Below, one piece after another: positions 47,361 through 57,450 of a DNA stretch of 64,000 bases. The position numbers and the translations under genes were made by a program. Each line of letters starts with the position of its first letter. The stretch's first letter is position 1. The stretch comes from Cenococcum geophilum 1.58. Lineage: Eukaryota; Ascomycota; Dothideomycetes; Gloniales; Gloniaceae. The stretch covers positions 1,637,645 to 1,701,644 of the forward strand of contig KV748190.1 of assembly GCA_001692895.1 (NCBI GenBank), in the 5' to 3' direction. The notes under the pieces are model-generated. The model was not told the origin of the DNA. It did no database searches and saw only the letters and a program-made list of their open reading frames with translations.

Positions 47361-47786
47361 ACGTATTCCACTACCGAGCCGGCAGAACCACCGAGCTGGC
47401 AAGTCCATTTCCCTACCAAAAATTGTAAAAATCACAATACAATATCTTAATAACCACTTAATAATAAATTTTAAAAATTTATATTTAGACTTTTATATAC
47501 GCTTTACAGCTTCTATTAAAGTTGCATAGTAATTAGTTAAGTGGTTTTTAAAATATTATAATTTGGGGGCCAAAATATAGCCAAATTACTATATCTTAAA
47601 AACTACTAAACTAATTACTATATAACTTTAATAGAAGCTGCAAAGCGTATATAAAAGTCTAAATATAAATTTTTAAAATTTATTATTAAGTGGTTGTTAA
47701 GATATTATATTGTAATTTTTACGATTTTTGGTGGGGAAATGGACTTGCCGGCTCGGTGGTTCTGCCGGCTCGGTAGTGGAATACGT
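47361..47786. mobile_element. Foldback MITE (426 bp) with TA target duplication
   Basis: The left half (ACGTATTCCACTACCGAGCC...) is the reverse complement of the right half (...GGCTCGGTAGTGGAATACGT) almost to the middle near 47,573, so the whole element can fold into one long hairpin. It is flanked by TA on both sides (47,359-47,360 and 47,787-47,788), typical of Tc1/mariner-pogo superfamily transposition. It has no coding capacity and interrupts the Ty3 reverse transcriptase/RNase H region. The two arms differ at only a few positions. Confidence 0.9.
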
Positions 47787-48023
47787 TAATTAATAAATTA
47801 ATAGTAGAAATTTATATATCTTAGGAATCCTTAAATATCTTATACACTACTAGGACTTTCCTAGTTTATAATTACAGCAATTTTCTTAGGGTCTATTTTA
47901 ATTCTATCGCGGGATATAATTAGGCCTAAGTACGTAACTTTAGACGCATAAAACTTATATTTCTTAATATTGCATTATAAGCCCGCATCTTATAGGCGTT
48001 TAAGAACCATTTAGACGTGCTTC

Positions 48024-50350
48024 TAGGGGTGTGAATATACCGTGTAAGTCAGAATATTATATGTGTACACGGTGTATTATATAGTGTAATACACCGTGTA
48101 AGTGTAAGCTTATATAATATATTATATATCGTAATCCTTAACGTCCTCCTGGTCGTCGTCCTTATCGTCACCGAATCTATATATATCCGGCTCAAAAAGA
48201 GCCTCTATAAGATTCTCATCCTTTTCTTTATCCTTATCTTCTTTATTATTAAACCAGGTATTTCTTTCATCTCTAATTCTCTCTCGTATTCGCAGATTCC
48301 AGTATATATATACTAGCTTGTTTACTTAATCGTTTAATAGAGAATTCCTATTCCTACTATAAATAAAGCCAAAGGCTAACCAGTTCCTTTCTGTAGCGCC
48401 CGTAGTAGGTGAGACTGAAAGCGCCATCTTCGCCAATTGAATGAGCTCAGTATGGGATGAAAAGAGACTCTTCTACCATAGAACTAGGTCTATCTTCTTT
48501 GCAGCTGCCCAATTAAGAGGCCTACTAAAAGGACCTGATTTGGCTCGTAGTTTAAGAAGCTTAGCATATACCGTAGCGGTCTTCTTTTTATCGTTTTTGT
48601 AGTGCTCTAATAGCTAACCTCTAATACCTCTTATTTGCCTATCGGTGACGTTAACGGGCCTTTTATTACGGGTAATAGGATTGTAGAGGTAAGTAATTGT
48701 TATGAGGGGGTGATAGAGTTTCTTAAAGCGCTAGCTGATGAGTTGGAGCGCCGCTGAGTGGGTAAGTAGAGTATTAGATAAGGTAGCCGTCTTATTAAGT
48801 AGGAAGGTGTAGTACGCGTATAAGCGTGAGAGCTTTGGTTTATTGGTTTTAAGCGATATTGTTACCTAAAGAAAAGGTGTTAATAGAGCCTCTAATTCCT
48901 TCGTTTTGGCCTAATACTGCTTATTAAGGATTATAGTCCTTATCCTGTTGTACTTGCCCCTTGCATTTGTATCTGGCTTGTTACCTAGGCAAGCTTGTTA
49001 ATTAAGAATAGCTCGTTGCATTGCTTTGATATTGTTGATATTTGATTGAACGGTATATAATTTGCCTTGCCATCTTGTTTTACCTGGTAGTTGTAGAGCG
49101 ATGAACTTCTAATTGATTTCCTTAGCGGTAGCTTTAAGCAAGCCGTTTAATACGGCTGAATTCTTCTAATATTAATTAACGTCTTTGACGGCTTTAAAGT
49201 GTTGATAAAGCTTTAGCACCTTTATAATATCCTTAACCAAAAGGTTCGTTATATGAGAGCCGCAGCTAAGGCAGAGAATCTCTGGGTACTCCTCTTGTAC
49301 CCCCTTCTAAGACTTCTTTATATTACTGGCGTTATCGGTAGTTATAGCAACAATATTCTGAGGACCAATATCCTTAACTATCTTGTTTAAGCCGTCTGCA
49401 ATATATTAACTAGTATAGCGATCCTTTCCTGTTATAATTAACTTTAGGAATATAGCCTCTGATTAAGTAATTAATAAGTAATTAATAATACTCTTACCCC
49501 GAGAATTTGACCAGCTATTAGATACCAGTGTAAGCTCACCCGGATATTAAGTAATTAGATCCTTTATTCTAGCCTTAAGCTTCTTATATATTTAGTTGAG
49601 AAGAGGATTAGCTAGCTGGTAGCGTGAGGGAGGTTTATAGGCAGGTTGAATTTAATGGAGGAACTTAAGGAACAGCTTATTTTTAACCTAGATTAATTAG
49701 TAAGCAATTAAAATATTAATTAAGAAGCTACTTACCAAGCTTAGAGCAATTCTAGCACTAAAGAAGAACTTAGTAAGAAGCTTATTAAGTATAGCTGCCT
49801 CTGCTGTCTTAACAATATTATGCCAAGTTCCCTTACGTGGTCGCTTGCAATTGGGCTTTGAAGCGCTTTTTGGAGCCTCTAATAAGTGAGGTTGATATTC
49901 GGCATATAGGCGTTAAGGCAGTTCCTTGTACTTTTTTAGGTGGGCGACGACCTTCTGACGACTATTTAAGTGCTATGTCTTCTGGCAGTAGATGCAGATG
50001 ACCTTTAGGTGGGTTTTACTAAGGAGTTTGTGGGCAGCAACCTCCTTCCAGCATAGATCAGCTGTAGAGCCTGCTATTTAGTGAATGATTTGACTGAAAT
50101 ACTATACTAAGGCTCGTGATAGAGGCGAGTATACCGCTTAAAGAAATACTGCGATGAACGGCGTTGCAAATAGATGTTCTGCTTATAGAAATTTACTATG
50201 GGCGAGCTATCTAAACGAAAGACTCTTTATTACACTGTTTACTAAGTATGTGGCCCGTATAATATATGGTGTAAGCCTCTAGAATATATGTGTACACCAT
50301 GTATATACACGAGTGTATGTACATGTGTAAGTGTAAGCTCACACCCCTAC
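48024..50350 (-). mobile_element. hAT DNA transposon with decayed transposase
   Basis: 2,327 bp bounded by an 8-bp target duplication cgtgcttc (48,016-48,023 and 50,351-50,358) and short inverted ends TAGGGGTGTGA...TCACACCCCTAC. The transposase reads on the minus strand from about 50,100 to 48,130. Visible are a BED-type zinc finger region near 49,970 (CIYCQKT, with a HLKK histidine), a central region with LTLVSNSWSNSRGKS and IVAITTDNASNIKKS (the Asp of the catalytic centre), and the C-terminal dimerisation region with SPTTGATERNWLAFGFIYSR near 48,400. Several in-frame stops, mostly TAG or TAA, make it non-functional. It is better preserved than the Ty3 element it sits in, so it arrived later. 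Confidence 0.88.
48130..50100 (-). pseudogene. hAT transposase pseudogene
   Basis: Coding part of the hAT element: BED-type zinc finger, catalytic central domain (DUF659-like region with TTDNASN) and hAT C-terminal dimerisation domain, in that order on the minus strand. Open stretches of 40-80 residues are separated by stop codons, with one or more probable frame changes near 49,700. It would have catalysed cut-and-paste transposition in the nucleus. An acidic Asp/Glu/Lys tail at about 48,130-48,260 closes the frame. Confidence 0.82.
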
Positions 50351-51631
50351 CGTGCTTCCGATACTTAAAAAGTAAAGATAAATAAATAAAAATATTATTA
50401 ATATACGCAGTAATAAATATATTAAGGAATTCGCAAAGCGTATTATTAATATATTATTAAAATATACCGGGACCGTTCTTTACACTAAACGGCATTACTA
50501 AGTATTTAAAAAGTCCCTATTATATACAAAAAGCTATATACTTTTTATCTCCTTCGCAAATACGGATTTAATTAAAGGTAGCGACTACGTTAAGCTTTAT
50601 AAAGTATTATACTTTTACTAAGCGGTTAAGCATTTCTTAAAGCAGAGGAATTAGATATTGGTTTTAAATTGTAATTGCATTTAGGGCTTAATAATTAATA
50701 TAGAACCTTAAGCCTCCTCTAGGTTTCTTAATAAATAGTATAAATAAAGTAAATAATAATTAACTAAGGCGAATAAATCCTTTCTTTAGATGCTCTTTAA
50801 GGTATTATCGCATTATAAATAGCTCTTTTTATAATATACCGTATAATAGGCTAAACTTTAGCGTTATACTAGGTTTAAGTTCTATCTTAAAATTATACTT
50901 ATCTTAATACGGGGGTAGTTAGTTTACAAATCGTTTCTTAAACGTATTAATTAAATTATAATATTCTTTAGGTATAAGAGGTTAGGGGTTAATATATTAC
51001 TTCGGTTTTAATACCTTCTTAATATTTTCTAGTATTATAGTAAAGATCTTATAATCTTGTTTTCTTACTATAAATAAAAGGGTGCGGCTTATACTATATA
51101 AATTTTAAGGGGTTTTAATATATTATCTTTACATTCTTTACCGCAATTAGCAGTTATAACTTTATTATATTAGTTTAAGGTTTATAGTAAGGGCAATTTA
51201 TATTATATTAAATTTAAATAGTTATATATATATTTATAGGGCAGGTAGTATTTTAAGTAATAACTTCGGTAGTAGGTTATACGGAATTTTAGTATTTCTT
51301 TAACCTAGCTAATTAAAGGGTTGTATTGTTTTAGCCATCTATATCTAAGTATTACCTTATAATACTTTAAGGGTGTTATAAATAGGGAAATATATTTAAG
51401 GTATTTACCTATCCGCATCTTTATAAGAGCGTAGTACGTTAGTTTACCGTATATTAAAGGCTTACTATTAAAGCCTTATAGGCCTTAGGGCTTATTAAGT
51501 TTCTTTAAATTTAAGCGTTAAGTTTTCGCGTAGTTTATATTAATAAAGCCTATACTAGTAGCTCCGCTATCTATAAGGATTTATACTTCTTTCTATTTTC
51601 TAAATATTTAAATTTCGCTAAGTACATTAAG

Positions 51632-51791
51632 TGTCACGGATTCCGGCCTGGCGGCCCTTAGCGAGCCTTGGCACCCCACAGTATATAAAGCTGGTCCCTT
51701 CGCACCTCTTTGCACCTTCGTGCAATATCCTGTCGTGTACTATAGTCAATGCTACGACGTTCACAGAGCCTCCTGACCTCGTTCCGTGACA
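51632..51791. mobile_element. Solo LTR, GC-rich and hardly decayed
   Basis: 160 bp bounded by TGTCACGGA...TCCGTGACA inverted ends and a perfect 5-bp target duplication ttaag (51,627-51,631 and 51,792-51,796). It contains CAGTATATAAAGCTGG, a likely TATA box. Base composition is ordinary, unlike the TA-decayed Ty3 gag around it, so it inserted after most of the decay or was too short to be attacked. No matching internal region or second copy in this window. Confidence 0.9.
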
Positions 51792-53080
51792 TTAAGGGAG
51801 TTGTATTATATATTAGCGCTAGAAGAGCCTAGACACTTATACTCTTCCACTTCTTATCCTAAGGCGCAACTTGGCCCTAGGATGATTCGTTTTCTAAGTT
51901 AACTAAAGGCAAGATACTTCGTGGCAACTAAGTATAATTCGTGAAATAAGTGCGACTTAAGGACTAAGAGGAGCTACGGCGGACCTTTTTAAAAGGGTAG
52001 GTTTGGCAATCCCTTTAAATATATCCCTTCTTTCCACATCTAAAACATTCTCTATTTACGGCTTATATTCTTTATTTATTAGTTCTTAAGGGTATATAGG
52101 ATTAAGTAGCGTTAAAGTTTATAGGGTTATATATAGGGCTTTTAAGTCTTAGAGACGGGTCGCGCTTTAGGGTATATATTAGTTTTATAAAGTTTTAGGC
52201 ATAAGATATAGTTAGCTTTAGGGAATAAGTTTGCTTATTATATTAGAGGTTTTTATTAATTCGTTAATATATTATAGCAAATTTAGGTAAGTTTTTTTAG
52301 TAGTTCTCTACCTACTAACTATACTTTAATTTTATCTAAAATAGCTTAACGGAGAGCAGTAACTCTAGCGGCTTTATTTTAATCTAGTTTATTAATAAAA
52401 CCTAAAAATTCCGAAAAAAAGCTGGTAAAGTCTTAGTTCCGTTATTATAGGGTTTTAAATTTAGTAATAGCTGTATCTTCGCGGCTAGCGTTATTATATA
52501 TTCGTTCTAATAGAGAGATAAAGATTTTAAAATTAATAAAGGTGCTATTACGGAAGAATAGGTCCATAGTTTATATAGCGTTTTTATTTAAATAAGATAT
52601 TCTATAGCTAATCTTACTAGCTTTAGTAGGGTATTAGTTATAGTTTATTAAAAGTTTAAGACGGAGCTTAGTTATAAAGGGACATAAGTTATTTTAATTT
52701 CTATTAAACATTAGAGGGTTAGGAAGCTTTTTAAATTTTATAGTAGGTACTGGGTTTATTATAGGTATGGGTTAAACTACCATTACTAGTTTAGGGTTTA
52801 TATTTAATAGGTCGGGTTTATATATAGTTATTTTAATTTTATTTATAGGTGTTATTGTTAGGGTTTCCAACGCGAGTACTTTAGCGTTGTAGAGTTCTTT
52901 ATATATTGCTTTAATTAATTACTAATACTAAGCTTCTAGTATAGTTTATTACTAGGCTAAGGCATCTATAAAGGACTATTATATTATAGTCATTTATTCC
53001 CTAACTAGGGCTATAATAGTTAATATAGCGGATTTAAGTTCGTTTACTATTTTAAAGGTATTAGTATTAACGCAACATAA

Positions 53081-53384
53081 TATAAGGGCGCGAAGAGACT
53101 TTGGGGAAGATTTAAAGGAATAATATAAATTCTATCTAAATCTAAGGGTATATAGCTCTCGCTAAGAACAAGACGTTATATAAAGAAGAGAAAAAAAATA
53201 ACAAGAGAATTATATAATTAAATAGTTAGGGGCTTAGTGGTCGATATATGCGCACATACGCACGCGGTCTTCGACGGACTTTAGTAATTTAATTGATCTG
53301 GCAGATTTTAATCAAAGCGTTAGAATTTATCTATTAAGTGTTTTACCAAGACATTCCTACTATAACTAGGCTAGTCCCATTATA
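53081..53384 (-). repeat. LTR (right; 5' LTR in element orientation) of the 15-kb Ty3 element
   Basis: 304 bp, matching 38,131-38,433. It ends CCCATTATA and is followed by ctaac, the target duplication also found left of the other LTR. Confidence 0.9.
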
Positions 53385-56300
53385 CTAACCCAGGCCTATA
53401 AAGGGCTAGAAGGAGAAAAAGAAGAAGATAAAAAAGAATAAGTTAAACAGCTAGAGGACTATATACGTAGTATCCTAGCAGGAGAAAATCCCTTTATAAA
53501 AGGAAAAAAAAAGACAAAAGATGTCCTAAAAGGACTAGTTAAAGAAGTAAGAGCTCTCTATAAGGAGGTAGCCCCTACTAAAGAAACCTACGCAAAGAGG
53601 CTAAAGAAGGACCTCCCTACTTCGTCCTCTCTACCCTCCTTGTTACTACCACCTCCTACTCCTTCTACTTCTACTAGAAGTAAGAAAAAGCAGCTATAAG
53701 AAAAAAAGCTAGTCCTAATTACAAACCAAAAGGACTAACCTTTAGATACCTTCTCTATACAAAACAAAGTCAATTAACTATTTGCATCAAAACTGCAAGT
53801 AGAAAAACCTATTTTAGCATCCATAGCTAGAACTAAAGGAAAACAAAATATTCTCCTTACGACTATGGAAGAGTATAATGTGGATTTCCTAGTTAAATAA
53901 AAGGAAATCTGGCATAACTGCTTTACCTTTTAAAGAGAACAAAAACTAGAACTATAGGTTTAAATTATAGCCTATAGGGTTCCTACCTTACCTTTCCTAG
54001 GAGAAGAAGGCTCTAAGCTTCTAAAAGAAGAAATTAAGACTTTTAATCCTATAAGAATATAAGGACTACCTAAATAGATCTTATCTAGTATAAAAAAACA
54101 CAATCCACAGACCAGATTTAGCTCTATAGTTTTTACTATAGAGAACGAAGAAAAAAGACAAGAAATCCTTAAATAAAAAGAGGTATCGGAGGTCCGGGTT
54201 AGGCTTGGCATAACCTCGGGTTACGCACGACCCCCTAAGGTCCGCGACATATCGTCTAAATATCACCCCCCCCCTTTGGTGGTGGCCCCTACTTTTCGGA
54301 CGCGTTTTTGAGGCCTAGGTTAGTACTGGGTTAGTATGGAGGGCCTCAGCGCGCCTTCGACCTCACCGTCGCCTCGACGATCTATTTTCCAACCCTCTCC
54401 TGTCCTTGTGCCCGCGCTGGCTCGCGTGGGGCTTCTGATTTTATATAGAAAGGCCTACCGTAATTATAATTGTATAATATAAAGCCCTCTTCTCCTTCTT
54501 CTCCTTTAATATTTACGCGTTTGGTGGCTTTATTTACCCGCGCCGCGCTTACGCGTCTCCCCCTTACCTCTTGCGGATATGGAGTCTTTTAAGAATCTCC
54601 TTACCCTACGGTCCACTTTACGGTCGACGGAAGCCCCCCTAGCCTCCTCCCCCTATAGCCTCTAGAGCGAATTTAAGGCCTAGACAGCACGGCTATACAA
54701 TATTTATAAGGCCTAGCGCTTAAAGAATACTATAAGGGCGTATAAGCCAAAGTAGAAAGAGTGGGAAGACTGGTGCGCGAGACTAGAAGGCAATACGGAC
54801 GGCGCCTAGGTAATAGAAGATAAGCTTTGCCTATTTTTAGAGCAGTAAGTTGTTAACTAAGAATTATAGGCTGCTGGCTATTAAAAACGGAAGTTAAAAC
54901 GGAAAGAGATGTGGAAAGATGGCGAGCGGGTAAAGAAGAGGTAGAAGACAGTTAAGCGGGTAGGGTAGCTAGGGGGGAAGGCAGCCGCAGGGGCAGCTAT
55001 AGGGGCAGCCGTAAGCATAGGGGAGGAAGCTGTAAAGGAGGAAGGGGAGATATGGGACGAGGAGGCCTTAGACGCCCTATTTAACGAGACAGTCCGATAC
55101 TTAGTTGTGAATAGCTATATCTCCGCTATTACCGAGCTTTATGCATAGCAGTTAGAAGGTAAGACCTCGCAGCCGCTACGGGGGGCAAAGCTCTCGGCAG
55201 TACTAAATAGCGTCCGCCGCGACGAGGACCGGATTCGACGCGTTAACTTTATTAATTGAGGCCTATTTATAATTACTAGCGGCTATAACGTTAAAGGGCT
55301 TAAAAAGGCGATTACTTGGTACTGGGAGACGGGCTCTAAGATGCTAGGTTTAGTTGAGTCTTACCTTTAAACTATAGCTGAGCATTTATTAGGTTTATAT
55401 ATACCCTATTTAGTCTATATAGCTATCGTTTTCTAACCCGTTCCTTAGGCCATACTACTGTTACCTATAGTAAAAGTAGATGAGACGTTTAGCTTGCTAA
55501 CCTTATCCTTATTAAACTAAAGAACGAAGGGCCTAAACTGGACAAGTTAGCGCCGTATATAATTATGTTAATAATATAAGGGAAGTAGAATTAGCACGGT
55601 AAGGTTAAGTATATGGGCTATATGCGGAACGCTGACCCTATCCTCTACCCCCTCTCTATAGTAGCCTTCTACTTCTTTAACCGCTAGGGTAAAGACGGCG
55701 CTAAGAGCTTCCTATTCTTTTGGTAGTTGGAGGACTACTATAACCTATACGTCTTCCCTGGTAGTATTAAAGTACCGTAACGGCTACTAAGCTATTATAC
55801 GCAGTTTGAATGGAATAAAAAGATATTCTAGGGGGTAGGAATTTACTTAAAGGAGAAGACCTATAGCGCCTATAAGTAGAGCGTCTAACATACCAAGCTT
55901 AGCAGTGTTAAGGAGACCTAAATTAAATAGGCCGGATGCTGGAATACGGATATGATAATAGGAGCCTACCTTAGCTACCTACCCTATGCGTTTATATGGT
56001 CGATCGCCGGCTTCCTAAAGGAAGGAAAGGGCTACTTTCTCCCCCGCGCACGGGAGGTGCCGGAGGAGGCCCTCTATTTAAAGATATGGCCCGAGACTAA
56101 CGTCTAGCTAAAACGCATAAAGGCCTACTACCTAGGTAGGGCCGATAATGAGGTTGTACGGCTTAACCTTACGGGCTTAGGATTTCTACGCCTCCTCCGC
56201 GCGCTTAGGGTAATCCTATTATAGGACTTAGTAATCCTATATAAGCAGTTCCCGCTCTACCCCCTATAGAAGGACCCCCTTTTCGGCTGCGAGGAATACC

Positions 56301-56579
56301 GGAGGTTTGCCGCGCGGGTAGAAAGTTCACTGGCTGACGTAGTTACGCTAGATAAGCTAATAATGCGGAAATACTGGCCCGCCTATAAGGCCGTAGCTAA
56401 GCTAAGATATAAGGCCGCGATCTCTAAGGTAAAGGGGGTTTAATTATATATATAGACGATCTTAGAACGCCTTAGCGAAATGGAAAGGTTATTAGTATTA
56501 TTCGCACCTATATAGATCTAGCAAGGGAAGACAGGTATCTAGATAGGGCCTACGGAGTCCGTACGTCTACCTTTAGGCG

Positions 56580-56770
56580 AGCCCGCGCCGTCTACTATAA
56601 CGTCTACTATATCCGCGCCGCCTGCTTAGCCGTCTATAATATCCGTACTACCCGCTTAGCCGCCGTCTATAATATCCGCACTGTTTGCTCAGCCGTCTAT
56701 AATATCCGCACTGTCCGCTTAGCTGTCTACAATATCCGCACCGCCCGCTTAGCCATCTACTATATCCGCA
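56580..56770 (+). repeat. About six copies of a 30-bp coding tandem repeat
   Basis: A unit near CCGCTTAGCCGTCTATAATA plus TCCGCACTG repeats about six times within the Crypton reading frame, giving a 10-residue Ser/Ile/Ala/Pro repeat between the recombinase core and the C-terminal domain. The copies differ at a few sites each. Confidence 0.88.
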
Positions 56771-57176
56771 TTGCCCCTACTGGCGCAGGTATAAGCTAAT
56801 ACTTAACTATCTCTCCCATTTATTCTTGACCTGTAGGCGCTGCTAAGGAAATATAAAATGCTTTAAGGCGGTAATTTGGTTTTCTAGCTCTGGACTGAGT
56901 GGACTTTAGGGCTAGCGGGTAGGCCGTTAATTAAAGCTCTTAATTGCTGCTAGGGGGTACGCTGGCGGGTTAACGGCGAGGCTATATTCTATAGCCGTCG
57001 CCGTAGGATTATTAAGGATATAAGACGGCGCGTAGAAGACGGTACGGCAAAAGACAAGAGATAGGCTATTGACTAGCTAGAACAGCTACGAGGCCGGCAT
57101 TCTTTAGATTGGCTTTATAAGAATATCTAGGGTAAGAAAGGCTCCCTCTTAAGTAGTAGATAATACCTATTTTACT

Positions 57177-57450
57177 ACAGTAACCAAGACGCCTTAATAT
57201 AGGACTATACTAGTAACCGAGACGTCTTAATATAGGACTGCACTGTAGTAACTGAGACGCCTTAATATATAACTGCACTGCAGTAACCAAGACGCCTTAA
57301 TGCAGAACTACACTACAGTAACCAAAACGCCTTAATATACGACTGCACTGCATTAACTGAGACGCCTTAATGTAGGACTATACTATAGTAACCGAGACGT
57401 CTTAATATAGGACTGCATTATAGCAACTAAGACGCCTTAATATAGGAATA
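57177..57450. repeat. Minisatellite of about eight 35-bp copies in the Crypton 3' region
   Basis: Head-to-tail copies of AGTAACCGAGACGTCTTAAT plus about 15 bp (ATAGGACTGCACTGT-like). The differences among copies are mainly transitions. It lies after the end of the C-terminal domain and before the GC-rich right end of the element. Confidence 0.92.

Larger units (their letters stand above)
38131..53384 (-). mobile_element. Ty3/gypsy retrotransposon, minus strand, swollen to 15.25 kb by nested insertions, fossil
   Basis: Direct repeats of 303-304 bp at 38,131-38,433 and 53,081-53,384 are its LTRs. The 5-bp target duplication ctaac is intact at 38,126-38,130 and 53,385-53,389. A purine tract on the minus strand (AAAAGGGGGGTAC) abuts the LTR at 38,433, so the element reads from right to left. 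Remaining parts in that order are: gag about 53.0-51.8 kb, protease about 51.6-51.3 kb, reverse transcriptase about 51.0-50.36 kb and again about 48.0-47.8 kb, RNase H about 47.3-46.9 kb, and integrase about 46.8-45.5 kb. Interrupted by copia, MITE, hAT and solo-LTR insertions, which account for about 9.3 kb. Heavily broken, with many dozens of breaks; old relative to its guests. Confidence 0.9.

Noticed and set aside
53972-54266. Minus-strand open frames opposite the LINE ORF1 segment
   Set aside because: They are antisense to the plus-strand ORF1 reading and carry no domain.
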